Below are positions 19,092-28,494 of a stretch of DNA of 64,000 nt, piece after piece (within the stretch, counting starts at the first letter, position 1; every line of letters starts with the position of its first letter). Under the pieces are notes generated by a model. It made no database searches. It was not told the DNA's origin and was given only the letters and a program-made list of their open reading frames with translations. A program made the translations under genes and the position numbers. The stretch lies in NCBI GenBank assembly GCA_934792625.1, contig CAKVON010000009.1:3978-67977 (forward strand). Direction: 5' to 3'. The DNA is from an uncultured Atopobiaceae bacterium. GTDB lineage: Bacteria; Actinomycetota; Coriobacteriia; Coriobacteriales; Atopobiaceae.

Positions 19092-22000
19092 GTGGGGCCG
19101 GTGGGTGGCCTTGCCAACAGCGACCGATGGGACGTGCTGACCCCTGACGAGGATGCCGAGCGCCGCCTCGTCAGGGAGTGCGGCGTCTCGCCGCTCGTGG
19201 CGCGTGTGCTCTCGGCTCGCGGCATGGTCGAGCCCGAGCGCGTCCGTCACTTCCTGACGCCCTCGCTCGAGCGCGACTGGTGCGACCCGCTTCTCATCCC
19301 CGGGATGGACGAGGCTGCGGCCCGTGTGCTCGAGGCGATTCGCGCCGGCGAGCGCATCGCGATCTTCGGCGACTTCGACGTCGACGGCATGAGCTCCACC
19401 TGCCTTCTGGCGCTGGGCCTCACGCGCCTGGGCGCCAGGGGCGTCCGAAGCTACATCCCGCATCGCTTCGACGAGGGCTACGGCCTGTCGCGCGACGCGC
19501 TCGGGCGCGTCATGGCCGATGGCAAGCCGGACCTCGTCATCACCGTCGACAACGGCATCGCCGCCAGGGACGAGGTGGCATGGCTGCTCTCCGAGGGCGT
19601 CGACGTCGTCGTGACCGACCACCACGAGCCCGCCGACCTCGTGCCGACGGGCGTGCCGGTGTGCGACCCCAAGCTCCAGGCGGACTGCCCGTCGCGCGAG
19701 CTTGCCGGCGCGGGCGTGGCCCTCAAGCTCGTGTGCGAGCTGGGCCGCAGGCTGGGCCAGCCCGACGTCTGGCTCGACTACGTCGAGGTCGCCACGCTTG
19801 GCACCATCTCCGACATGATGCTTCTCACGGGCGAGAACCGCGCCCTGGTCGCCGCCGGCATCGAGCGCCTGCGCCACACCGGGCGCGCTGGAATCGTGGC
19901 GCTTGCCGCCGCTGCCGGCGTCGACCTGGCGAGCGTGACCTCCGACTCGCTGCCCTTCTCGCTCGTGCCGAGGCTCAACGCCGCCGGACGCATGGGCTGC
20001 GTCGAGGTCGCGCTCGACCTGCTGCTGTGCGACGACCCCGAGCGTGCTGCGACGCTTGCCGCGAGGCTCGAGTCGGTCAACCACGAGCGCCGCGAGATCG
20101 AGTCGGCGCTCGCCGAGGAGGCCTTTGCCAAGGCGGAGGCGACCTACAAGCCGGGCGACCGCCTGATCGTGGTCGCGGGCGAGGGTTGGCACGAGGGCGT
20201 CAAGGGCATCGTCGCCGGGCGCCTGTCGAGCCGCTACCACGTCCCGTCGATCCTGTTCACCGTCTCCGACGGCGTCGCCATCGGCTCGGGCCGCAGCGTC
20301 GGCTCGGTCGACCTGTTCCATGCCGTCGAGCAGTGCGCCGACCTGTGCGTGCGCTTTGGCGGCCATGCCGCCGCAATCGGCGTCACGGTCGACGTCGCCA
20401 ACCTCGAGGCGTTCAGGGAGCGCCTGTCGCAGGTCCTGGCGGGCCTTCCCGACGACCAGTTCGTCTCGACCGACGAGGTCGCGGCAGTGGTCGGCCTGGG
20501 CGAGCTCAACGTCGAGACGATCGGCTCGCTCGAGGTCATGCAGCCGTTTGGCCAGGGCAACAAGAAGCCCCTGTTCGCCGCGACCGGCGTATGCATGCGA
20601 GGCCGCGCCCGTGCCGGTGCCAATGGCGACCACCTGCGCTTTGCTGCCTCCGATGGCATCCACTCGATTCCCGCGATCATGTTCCGCACGCCCGACATCG
20701 AGTACGCGTATGGTTGCGATGCGGCCGTCGACCTGGTCTTCGAGCCCGTCGTCGACACCTGGCAGGGTCGCACCAAGGCCAAGCTGATGGTTCGCGACAT
20801 ACTGTATCGCACGCCTGCCGAGGGCCAGGCTCCCGTCGGGACCGTCGCCGACGAGCTGGAGGCCCGTGCCGCCGAGGCGCTCGACCCGCACGCCTCGGCC
20901 GCCCTGTCCGCACCCGTCTCGGATGCCGTGGCGCCTGAGCTCGCCGAGCGCGAGCGCCTGGCGCTCCTGGGTGCCGACGAGCTCACGAACGAGCTGCGTC
21001 GCCGCATGATCGGCGACTCCGAGCTGCTGGACGCGCAGGCGACAGTCCTCCACAGGCTCGCCCAGGGCCGTTCGGCCATGCTCGTCATGGCCACGGGCCG
21101 CGGCAAGTCGCTCGTCTTCCACCTGCACGCCGCCCGCGAGGCCATCGCCCACGGCTCGGCGAGCGTCTTCGTGTTCCCGCTTCGCGCCCTCGTGGCCGAC
21201 CAGGCCTACCACCTGGCCCGCTCGCTGGCGCCCATGGGCGTCTCGGTGCGCGTGCTCACGGGCGAGACGCCCCTCGAGCGGCGTGGCGAGATCTTCTCCG
21301 AACTCGCCTCGGGTGCCTGCGACGTGATCCTGACCACGCCCGAGTTCCTCTCGATCCATGTCGGCCGCTTTGCGGCCACGGGCCGCGTCCGCTTCCTCGT
21401 GGTGGACGAGTCCCATCACGTCGCGGGCGCCACCGGCGACGGCCGTGCCGCATACGCCGACCTCGGTCGCGTCGCCCACGAGCTGGGCGACCCCTGCGCG
21501 CTGGCGCTCACGGCCACCGCGACGGACGAGACCGCCAGGCAGGTCTCGTCGCTTCTGGGCATCGCCGCGGCCGACGTCGTGGTCGACCGCTCGGTTCGCT
21601 CCAACCTTCTGCTGGAGGACGCCCGCGAGCTGCGCGACCGCGAGTGCGCGCTGGTGAGCGTCGTCGCCTCGGGCGAGAAGACCATCTGCTACGTCAACTC
21701 CCGCGAGCAGTCGGTGGCGATCGCTCGCATGCTGCGCCGTGCCGTTCCCGACCTGGCCCCGCGCATCTCGTACTACAACGCGGGCCTATCCCGTGAGGAC
21801 CGCGGCCGCGTCGAGCGCGCCTTTCGCGACGGCGAGCTCACCTGCATCGTCTCGACGAGCGCCTTCGGCGAGGGCGTCAACCTGCCCGACGTGCGCCATG
21901 TCGTCCTCTACCACATGCCCTTCGGCTCGACCGAGTTCAACCAGATGTCCGGCCGCGCCGGTCGCGACGGCCGTCCCGCCACCGTGCACCTCTTGTTCGG

Positions 22001-22469
22001 CTCGCGCGACGCTCGCCTGAACGAGCGCCTGCTCGCCTCGTCGGCACCCGACCGCGACCAGCTGGTCCTTCTCTACCGTGTGCTCGGGGCACTGGGGCGT
22101 CGTGCGAACGAGGGTGTGGGCAGGCCCACGTTCTCGGTCGCCAACGCCGACATCGCCGCCTCGGCCCGAGAGGTCGACACCCGCTCCACCCTGGACGAGC
22201 GTGCCGTCTCGTGCGGCATCGGCGTATTTCGCGAGTTGGGCTTCCTCAACACCGAGGGCTTCGGCACGCAGCGAACGATCACGATGGTGGAGTCGCCGAG
22301 GCGCATGCGCCTGGAGGACTCCATCCGCTACCTCGAGGGCGTCCGCTCGCGAGAGGCCTTCTCCCGCTTCAGGGACTGGGTCCTCACCGCAAGCTCGGAC
22401 GACCTTCTCGCCCGCATCAACAGACCCATCGCACCCGGTTTCGGCACCGTGGTCGGAAAGGGGGAGTAA
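19092..22469 (+). CDS. recJ: RecJ exonuclease fused to a RecQ-like DEAH helicase
   Basis: A 1125-residue cytoplasmic DNA-repair protein. Residues 1 to about 580 are RecJ, a 5'-3' single-strand exonuclease: GDFDVDGMSS (motif I), TVDNGIAARDE, VVTDHHEPAD (DHH), the GRMG-containing DHHA1 part and an OB-like region. From about 630 a superfamily 2 helicase follows: MATGRGKS (Walker A), DESHH (motif II), ALTATAT (III), STSAFGEGVNLPDVRHVV (V) and QMSGRAGRDG (VI), as in RecQ. Typical RecJ ends near 570-800 residues, so the helicase is an extra module joined in one frame. The GTG start is directly after secF; rel follows 2 bases on. Confidence 0.93.
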   Translation: MGPVGGLANSDRWDVLTPDEDAERRLVRECGVSPLVARVLSARGMVEPERVRHFLTPSLERDWCDPLLIPGMDEAAARVLEAIRAGERIAIFGDFDVDGMSSTCLLALGLTRLGARGVRSYIPHRFDEGYGLSRDALGRVMADGKPDLVITVDNGIAARDEVAWLLSEGVDVVVTDHHEPADLVPTGVPVCDPKLQADCPSRELAGAGVALKLVCELGRRLGQPDVWLDYVEVATLGTISDMMLLTGENRALVAAGIERLRHTGRAGIVALAAAAGVDLASVTSDSLPFSLVPRLNAAGRMGCVEVALDLLLCDDPERAATLAARLESVNHERREIESALAEEAFAKAEATYKPGDRLIVVAGEGWHEGVKGIVAGRLSSRYHVPSILFTVSDGVAIGSGRSVGSVDLFHAVEQCADLCVRFGGHAAAIGVTVDVANLEAFRERLSQVLAGLPDDQFVSTDEVAAVVGLGELNVETIGSLEVMQPFGQGNKKPLFAATGVCMRGRARAGANGDHLRFAASDGIHSIPAIMFRTPDIEYAYGCDAAVDLVFEPVVDTWQGRTKAKLMVRDILYRTPAEGQAPVGTVADELEARAAEALDPHASAALSAPVSDAVAPELAERERLALLGADELTNELRRRMIGDSELLDAQATVLHRLAQGRSAMLVMATGRGKSLVFHLHAAREAIAHGSASVFVFPLRALVADQAYHLARSLAPMGVSVRVLTGETPLERRGEIFSELASGACDVILTTPEFLSIHVGRFAATGRVRFLVVDESHHVAGATGDGRAAYADLGRVAHELGDPCALALTATATDETARQVSSLLGIAAADVVVDRSVRSNLLLEDARELRDRECALVSVVASGEKTICYVNSREQSVAIARMLRRAVPDLAPRISYYNAGLSREDRGRVERAFRDGELTCIVSTSAFGEGVNLPDVRHVVLYHMPFGSTEFNQMSGRAGRDGRPATVHLLFGSRDARLNERLLASSAPDRDQLVLLYRVLGALGRRANEGVGRPTFSVANADIAASAREVDTRSTLDERAVSCGIGVFRELGFLNTEGFGTQRTITMVESPRRMRLEDSIRYLEGVRSREAFSRFRDWVLTASSDDLLARINRPIAPGFGTVVGKGE

Positions 22470-22471
22470 CC

Positions 22472-24841
22472 ATGGCAGACGGCACCACCGACCGCAGGGA
22501 CCAGAAGGCCAGAAAGCCCATGCTGTTCGAGCCCGCCTCGGACGAGGCTCCCGAGGCCGACTCCTATCCCAAGCTCGAGGCAGTCTGCGAGCGCTACCTG
22601 CTTCCCGAGGAGATGGCCAAGGTCGAGAGCGCCTACGGGTTCGCGGCGCGCTACCACGCCAACCAGCGTCGTCGCAGCGGCGAGCCCTACATCAACCACC
22701 CCGTCGAGGTCGCGCTGATCCTGGCCGACGACCTCCAGATGGACGAGGACGTCATCTGCGCCGCCCTTCTCCACGACACCGTCGAGGACACCACCGCCAC
22801 CCTGTCCGACCTCGCCGCGCGCTATGGCGAGACGGTCGCCGAGCTGGTCGACGGCGTGACCAAGCTCACCTCCATCGAGGTCGACTCGATGGACGAGAAG
22901 CAGGCCCTCAACCTTCGCAAGATGTTTCTTGCCATGTCCAAGGACATCCGAGTCGTCATCATCAAGCTGGCCGACCGCCTGCACAACATGCGCACCCTGG
23001 CCGCTCTGCCGCCCGACCGCCGCGCGTTCAAGGCGCGCGAGACGATGGACGTCTACGCGCCCCTGGCGGACCGCCTGGGCATCTCGTCGGTCAAGTGGGA
23101 GCTCGAGGACCTGGCGTTCTTCTACCTGGAGCCCGACGAGTACCAGCGCATCGCGCGCATGGTGCAGGACTCCCGCGAGCAGCGCGAGCGCAACACCAAC
23201 GAGACGATCAAGACGCTTGAGGACGAGCTGCGCCGCAACGGCCTCGCGAGCTTCCAGATCAAGGGCCGCCCCAAGCACCTGTGGTCCATCTACCAGAAGA
23301 TGAAGCGGAAGGACAAGGAGTTCGCCGACATCTACGACCTGATCGCGCTGCGCGTGATCTGCGACACGGTCGGCGACTGCTACTCGGTGCTGGGCACCGT
23401 CCACACGCTGTGGCACCCGCTGCCCGGCCGCTTCAAGGACTACATCGCCACGCCCAAGCCCAACGGCTACCAGTCGCTTCACACCACGGTCGTCGGTCCC
23501 GACGCCCGCCCGATCGAGATCCAGATCCGCACGCACGAGATGCACGAGCAGGCCGAGTACGGAATCGCGGCCCACTGGCTGTACAAGAAGTCGGGCAACT
23601 CCAAGGGCGCCATGTCCTCGGAGGACAAGAGCATCGACTCGCAGATCTCCTGGATCCGCCGCAGCCTGGACTGGGCCACCGAGGGCGAGATCGGCGACGC
23701 GCGCGAGTACCTCGACAACCTGCGCATCGACCTGTTCGAGGACGAGATCTTCGTCTTCACCCCCAAGGGCGAGGTCATGAGCCTGCGCTCCGGCTCCACG
23801 CCGCTCGACTTCGCCTATGCCGTCCATACCGAGGTCGGCAACCACTGCGTCGGCGCCAAGGTCAACGGCTCGGTCGTGCCCATCGGCTCGCAGCTCGAGA
23901 TGGGCGACCGCATCGAGATCCTGACCAACAAGGGCTCGCGCCCCTCGCGCGACTGGCTCAACCTCGTGCGCACGCCGTCCGCCCGCGCCAAGATCCGCAA
24001 GTACTTCGCGACCATGACCAAGTCCGACGACGCCGAGCAGGGTCGAAGCGACCTCGGTCGCGAGCTTCGCAAGCGCGGCTACGGCATCTCGACCGTCCGT
24101 GCGGGCAAGGCGATCGCCAAGGTCTGCGAGCAGCTCGACTTCAACGGCCCCGACGACCTGTTCGCCGCCGTCGGCACCGGCAAGGTGTCGCTCAAGCAGG
24201 TCGCCAACAAGGTCGAGGCCATCCTCGAGGAGGGCTCGCCCGAGCGCCAGGCCGCGCTGGCCCGCGCCGCCGAGGAGCGTGCCAAGCGCGAGGCCGCCGA
24301 GAGCTCGCGTCCGCTCGCGCTGTCCCACTCCCGCGAGGGCAAGGAGCGCCGTCGCCGTCGCAACAACTGCGGCGTCATCGCCAAGGGCGACCCCGACCTG
24401 CTGGTCCACCTGTCACACTGCTGCAACCCGGTTGCCGGCGACGACATCGTCGGCTTCATCACGCGCGGCCGTGGCGTCTCGGTCCACCGTGCCAACTGCC
24501 CCAACGTCAAGTCCCTCATGGAGCACCCCGAGCGCATGATCGAGGTCGAGTGGGACGCCTCGGGCGCCGCCGAGTTCCAGGTCGAGATCGTCGTCGAGGC
24601 CACCGATCGCATGGGCCTTCTGAAGGACGTCACCATCGCGCTGGGGGAGGGTGGCGCCAACATCCTGTCGGCCGCGACCCAGACCTCTTCGATGGGCGTG
24701 GCTCGCCTGCGCTTCATGATCTCCATCTCCGACGCGAGCATGCTCGACCCGCTGCTCGCACTTCTCAGTCGCATCCCGTCCGTCTACGACGCCCGTCGCA
24801 TCATGCCCGGCGAGGGTGCCAAGCAGCTCAAGAGGAGGTAG
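22472..24841 (+). CDS. rel: Bifunctional (p)ppGpp synthetase/hydrolase Rel
   Basis: A 789-residue cytoplasmic stringent-response enzyme. Domains in order: HD hydrolase (about 60-200; ALLHDTVEDT supplies the HDxxED metal site), synthetase (about 260-390; GRFKDYIATPKPNGYQSLHTTV), TGS (about 430-490; FVFTPKGEVMSLRSGSTPLD), a helical/zinc-finger part with HCCNPVAGDDI, and a C-terminal ACT domain (QVEIVVEATDRMGLLKDV). With the HD site intact it should both make and break ppGpp. ATG at 22472 follows GGGGGAG. The gene sits tightly between recJ and a metallo-hydrolase gene. Confidence 0.96.
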   Translation: MADGTTDRRDQKARKPMLFEPASDEAPEADSYPKLEAVCERYLLPEEMAKVESAYGFAARYHANQRRRSGEPYINHPVEVALILADDLQMDEDVICAALLHDTVEDTTATLSDLAARYGETVAELVDGVTKLTSIEVDSMDEKQALNLRKMFLAMSKDIRVVIIKLADRLHNMRTLAALPPDRRAFKARETMDVYAPLADRLGISSVKWELEDLAFFYLEPDEYQRIARMVQDSREQRERNTNETIKTLEDELRRNGLASFQIKGRPKHLWSIYQKMKRKDKEFADIYDLIALRVICDTVGDCYSVLGTVHTLWHPLPGRFKDYIATPKPNGYQSLHTTVVGPDARPIEIQIRTHEMHEQAEYGIAAHWLYKKSGNSKGAMSSEDKSIDSQISWIRRSLDWATEGEIGDAREYLDNLRIDLFEDEIFVFTPKGEVMSLRSGSTPLDFAYAVHTEVGNHCVGAKVNGSVVPIGSQLEMGDRIEILTNKGSRPSRDWLNLVRTPSARAKIRKYFATMTKSDDAEQGRSDLGRELRKRGYGISTVRAGKAIAKVCEQLDFNGPDDLFAAVGTGKVSLKQVANKVEAILEEGSPERQAALARAAEERAKREAAESSRPLALSHSREGKERRRRRNNCGVIAKGDPDLLVHLSHCCNPVAGDDIVGFITRGRGVSVHRANCPNVKSLMEHPERMIEVEWDASGAAEFQVEIVVEATDRMGLLKDVTIALGEGGANILSAATQTSSMGVARLRFMISISDASMLDPLLALLSRIPSVYDARRIMPGEGAKQLKRR

Positions 24842-24846
24842 CTGCC

Positions 24847-25536
24847 ATGTCGTCCGCCAACAGGTTCGGTGCACAGAAGCCCCGTGCCGAGAAGGGCCGC
24901 GAGCTCGACGACTCCGTCGACGAGGTCCGCCACTTCGTGGTCGGCCCCATCCAGACCAACTGCTATGCCTACGTCTCGGCCGGCAAGTGCCTGGTCGTCG
25001 ACCCGGGCTTTGCGGGGGAGGCGATCGCGCGCGAGCTGTCCGACGTCAACGTCGAGCTCGTCGTCGCCACCCATGGCCATGGCGACCACGTCGGTGGCGT
25101 GGCCGAGCTGGTCGAGGCGACGCACGCGACCTTTGCCATGAGCGGGGCCGACGAGCGCATCGCGCGCGAGTCGACCGGCGACGGCCACCACCCCGGCGAG
25201 ACGGTGCCGCCCGTTCCCGACCGTCGACTCGTCGAGGGCGACGTCCTGAGCGTGGGCAGGGCATCCTTCACCGTGTGGGAGACGCCCGGCCACACTGCCG
25301 GCGGCCTGGTCCTGGTTGGCGGTGGCTCCGCCACGGGCATCGTCTTCGTGGGCGACACGCTGTTCGCGGGGTCGGCAGGTCGCACCGACCTGGAGACCGG
25401 CGACCCCGAGGCCCTCATGCGCTCGCTCGCGCGCCTCAGGCGCGACCTGCCCCGCGACGCGCATATCCTGTGCGGCCACGGCCCCACCACGACGATGGAG
25501 GCCGAGCTCAGGGGCAACCCCTTCCTGGTGGGCTAG
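24847..25536 (+). CDS. Metallo-beta-lactamase fold hydrolase (glyoxalase II-like)
   Basis: A 229-residue cytoplasmic hydrolase with the metal-binding THGHGDHVGG motif (about 73-82), further ligands in TPGHTAGG and FVGDTLF, and a final CGHGPTT histidine. The arrangement matches the short hydroxyacylglutathione-hydrolase-like branch that commonly follows rel. The substrate is unknown. The first 30 residues are charged and extra. ATG at 24847 is 5 bases after rel and uses the AGGAGG overlapping the end of rel. Confidence 0.9.
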   Translation: MSSANRFGAQKPRAEKGRELDDSVDEVRHFVVGPIQTNCYAYVSAGKCLVVDPGFAGEAIARELSDVNVELVVATHGHGDHVGGVAELVEATHATFAMSGADERIARESTGDGHHPGETVPPVPDRRLVEGDVLSVGRASFTVWETPGHTAGGLVLVGGGSATGIVFVGDTLFAGSAGRTDLETGDPEALMRSLARLRRDLPRDAHILCGHGPTTTMEAELRGNPFLVG

Positions 25537-25592
25537 CCGTCGCGGGCTGCGACCCCGCGGCACTTCTCGGCAGCATGGGCACAAATACGAGC

Positions 25593-25629
25593 AAAAAGGC
25601 CTCCCCGGCTTGCGTCGGGGGAGGCCTTC
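25593..25629 (-). terminator. Terminator of tRNA-Leu
   Basis: AAGGCCTCCCC and GGGGGAGGCCTT form a long stem; on the minus strand it ends in TTTTTGC. A single motif copy GCACTTCTCGGCAG lies next to it at 25560-25573. Confidence 0.85.
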
Positions 25630-25638
25630 GTCGTCGTA

Positions 25639-25725
<87 letters not shown>

Positions 25726-25806
25726 ACGGGTGTCACGCGCCTCACGCGCGAGGCAGAAGGCAAGTATAGCGCAAGGCGTGCGTCATGCGCCCGCGAGGCT
25801 CGGCCC

Positions 25807-26694
25807 TCAGACGCGGCCGCCGGGCTTTCCCCAGAAGAACGTGGCCACGGTGCCGGGGCCCGTGTGGACGCCGATGGTGGCACCGATGTCGGAGACGCGC
25901 ACGTCGCCGACGCCGGGGAAGGCCTCGCGGATCATGGTGGCCAGCGCCTCGGCGTCGGCGAGGCAGTCCGAGTGCGTGATGAAGACGTCATCCGCGTAGT
26001 CGTTCCCGCCGTCCGAGAGCTCGCGGATGCGCTCGACCACGCGGCGCATGGCCTTGCGCTTGGTGCGGACCTTGTCGACCACGGCGAGCGAGCCGTCGGG
26101 CGCAACGTCCATCACGGGGCAGATGTTGAGCGCGCCGCCGATAAGGCCAGCGGTACGCGAGATCCTGCCGCCTCGGACGAAGAACGTCAGGTCGGACGAG
26201 AAGAACCAGTGCTGGACGCGCTCCCGGTTGGCCTCGGCCCACGCGACGAGCTCGGAGGCCCCCATGCCCTCGGAGCGCAGCTGCGCCATGCGTGCCGCGA
26301 GCATGCCGTAGCCGCCGGACGCGCACAACGAGTCGACGACCCAGACCCTGCGCTTGGGCCAGCGCTCGCGCGCCTGGTCGGCCGCCGCGCAGGCGCTGGC
26401 GTAGGTGCCGGAGATGCCGCTGGACAGCGACACCTGGACGACGTCCTTGCCCGCGTCGAGCATGGGCTCCCAGAAGGCGAGGTACTCGCCAACGTTGACC
26501 TGGGACGTCTTGGCCTCGGCGCCGTCGAGCATGCGGCGGTACAACTCTGCGGGGGTCATGGTCTGCCAGAGGTCGTCCTTCATGGGCACGCCGTCGAGCT
26601 CGTAGTTGAAGTCGACCGCGTGCAGCCCGAGTCGCTCGATGTAGTCGCGGGGCAAATCGGCCGTCGTGCAGCAGCAAAGCTCGTAGTCGGTCAT
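25807..26694 (-). CDS. DegV family fatty-acid-binding protein
   Basis: A 295-residue cytoplasmic protein of the DegV family. These bind a long-chain fatty acid and in Firmicutes serve as FakB, presenting fatty acids to the kinase FakA. Seen are the N-terminal TTADLPRDY segment, TSQVNVGEYL, SLSSGISGTYASAC (the conserved binding serine and threonine region), VVDSLCASGGYGMLA and the GGRISRTAGLIGGALNICPVMDV lipid-pocket segment. ATG at 26694 follows GGGAGGACCCA. No fakA is in this window, so the fatty acid role is inferred from the family. Confidence 0.92.
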   Translation of the reverse strand: MTDYELCCCTTADLPRDYIERLGLHAVDFNYELDGVPMKDDLWQTMTPAELYRRMLDGAEAKTSQVNVGEYLAFWEPMLDAGKDVVQVSLSSGISGTYASACAAADQARERWPKRRVWVVDSLCASGGYGMLAARMAQLRSEGMGASELVAWAEANRERVQHWFFSSDLTFFVRGGRISRTAGLIGGALNICPVMDVAPDGSLAVVDKVRTKRKAMRRVVERIRELSDGGNDYADDVFITHSDCLADAEALATMIREAFPGVGDVRVSDIGATIGVHTGPGTVATFFWGKPGGRV

Positions 26695-26908
26695 TGGGTC
26701 CTCCCGTCCCTTGTGGGTCGGCGCTTCGCCAGCCCACGCCCTTCTCGATATGCCAGCAGAATATGCCTATGTACAGCCTACCCAATGCGCCCCGTGCCGG
26801 CCGTGGTGCGCGCGACCGGATTTGACTCGCTCGTTTCACGCGGTTGCTCCTTGCGTAGCATCGTCGAAACACGCCATGAGCACCATTGGCAGCGTCAAGA
26901 CACGCGTC

Positions 26909-26931
26909 GCGGCCCGAACGGGCCGCTTTTT
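26909..26931 (+). terminator. Terminator-like hairpin ending at the aminotransferase RBS
   Basis: GCGGCCC (26909-26915), loop GAAC and GGGCCGC (26920-26926) are followed by TTTTT and directly by GGGGAGG, the ribosome binding site for ATG 26946. With no room for a promoter after it, the aminotransferase mRNA must pass through it. Confidence 0.7.
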
Positions 26932-26945
26932 GGGGAGGTGCGCAC

Positions 26946-28148
26946 ATGGCCGACGGAGTCGATTCGCTCATGTACGAGTTTGGTGCCGGCAAGTCCGCGA
27001 TCCGCGAGGTCTGCGAGAAGACCTTCGCCCTCAAGGAGAGGGGCGAGACCGACTTCTGGGACTTCTCGATCGGAAACCCCTCGACGGCGGCGCCCGAGGC
27101 GGTCAACCAGGCCGTCCGCGACGTGATGGAGGAGTTTAGCTCGCTCGACCTGCACGGCTACTCGCCCAACAACGGCTGGGAGTCCACCCGCGCCGCGATC
27201 ACCGACAACCTCAACAAGCGTTTCGACGCGGGCGCCACGGCCGACGACCTCATCCTTACCGCGGGTTGCGCGGGCGCCATCACCGCCACGATCGGCGCGC
27301 TCACGGTCCCCGGCGAGGACGTCATCGTCCTGACCCCGTACTTCCCCGAGTACCGCATGTACATCCAGGCGTGGCACTGCCGATGCGTCGAGGTGCCCAC
27401 CACGCCCGAGACCTTCCAGATCGACGTCGACGCCATCGAGAAGGCCATCACCCGCTGCACGCGCATGGTCATCATCAACACGCCCAACAACCCGACCGGC
27501 GCCGTGTACGACGAGGCCTCCATCAAGGCCCTGGGCGACCTGCTGCGTCGCGAGAGCGAGCGCCTCGGTCGCACGATCTACCTGCTGTCCGACGAGCCGT
27601 ACCGCGAGATCTGCTACGACGGCCTGGTCAACCCGTGGGTGCCCGACTGCTACGAGAACACGATCGTGGCGTACTCGTACTCCAAGTCGCTCTCGCTTCC
27701 CGGCGAGCGCATCGGCTATGCCTACGTGCCCAAGTCCGTCACCAACCAGGCCGACGTCATCCTGGGCATCCTCGGCGCCCAGCGCGCGGTCAACACCATC
27801 CAGAACTCCACCATGCAGCGCATGATCGAGCGCTGCGTCGACCTCACGGCCGACCTTTCCGAGTACGACCGCAAGCGCGCGATCATCTACGACGGCCTCA
27901 AGGCCATCGGCTACGACGTGGTCCGTCCCGACGGTGCCTTCTACCTGTGGGTCCGCGCCCTGGAGCCCGATGACGTCCGCTTTGCCGAGCGTGCGGCCGC
28001 CGAGCAGCGACTCTACATCGTCAACTCCACCGACTTCGGCTGCCCCGGCTGGGAGCGCCTGTCCTACGCCATCGACGACGAGCGCCTGCAGAGCTGCCTG
28101 CCCGCCTTCAAGCGCCTCTGGGACACCTACGGCGGCTACACCTGGTAG
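26946..28148 (+). CDS. Pyridoxal-phosphate-dependent aminotransferase, class I/II
   Basis: A 400-residue cytoplasmic aminotransferase of fold type I. Visible are the N-terminal FSIGNPSTAAPEAVNQAV, the cofactor-phosphate GCAGAITATIGAL stretch, NTPNNPTGAVYDE (substrate carboxylate and ring contacts), LSDEPYREICYDG and the Schiff-base lysine in YSYSKSLSLPGERIGY. The C-terminal small domain has PDGAFYLWV. The nearest named group is aspartate/alanine-type aminotransferases; the amino donor cannot be fixed. ATG at 26946 follows GGGGAGG at 7 bases, and the frame upstream to 26886 would cross the leader hairpin. Confidence 0.92.
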   Translation: MADGVDSLMYEFGAGKSAIREVCEKTFALKERGETDFWDFSIGNPSTAAPEAVNQAVRDVMEEFSSLDLHGYSPNNGWESTRAAITDNLNKRFDAGATADDLILTAGCAGAITATIGALTVPGEDVIVLTPYFPEYRMYIQAWHCRCVEVPTTPETFQIDVDAIEKAITRCTRMVIINTPNNPTGAVYDEASIKALGDLLRRESERLGRTIYLLSDEPYREICYDGLVNPWVPDCYENTIVAYSYSKSLSLPGERIGYAYVPKSVTNQADVILGILGAQRAVNTIQNSTMQRMIERCVDLTADLSEYDRKRAIIYDGLKAIGYDVVRPDGAFYLWVRALEPDDVRFAERAAAEQRLYIVNSTDFGCPGWERLSYAIDDERLQSCLPAFKRLWDTYGGYTW

Positions 28149-28253
28149 AATCGCAAAAGGCAAACGGATTGCCCTGGTGCCTGCTCGGAATTGCCACGAT
28201 CTCGTGGCTCTTCTCGGCAGGCCCATCGCTTCTCCATAAGCCGAAATTCCTCC

Positions 28254-28282
28254 TTGTCCCAATGGGATATGGCGGGTATTAT
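28254..28282 (+). promoter_or_regulatory. Promoter of infC-rpmI-rplT
   Basis: TTGTCC (28254-28259), a 17-base spacer and TATTAT (28277-28282) place the start near 28289, leaving a leader of about 205 bases. The spacer and both boxes are close to consensus. Confidence 0.7.
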
Positions 28283-28288
28283 TCTTGA

Positions 28289-28494
28289 GGTTGCGTGACG
28301 CCTGTGTCACGCATGACGAAGCGGGGCCATGCACCAGGGTCCCCACCTGAACGGCGCCTACGGGCCGCTGTCTGGTCAGACAACGCATCTTCACCCGCAT
28401 TATGTGGGACGCATGTCTCCCGGATGGCCGCACCACGCCAACCGGGAGATTTTTTATGCGGCCGCAAGGCCGCGGAGAGAGGAAGGTGTAGAAG
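28289..28494 (+). promoter_or_regulatory. Structured leader of infC with attenuator
   Basis: The leader holds a TGCGTGAC/GTCACGCA hairpin near 28295-28315 and ends with a terminator: TCTCCCGG (28416-28423) pairs with CCGGGAGA (28442-28449), inner TGGC/GCCA, then six T residues. The infC ribosome binding site follows about 22 bases later. By analogy with other infC-rpmI-rplT leaders this may allow L20-mediated repression; the sequence was not matched to an Rfam L20 leader. Confidence 0.65.

Noticed and set aside
17958..21479. A 1173-codon minus-strand open frame opposite secDF and recJ
   Set aside because: Antisense shadow of conserved genes, low-complexity translation, no start signals.
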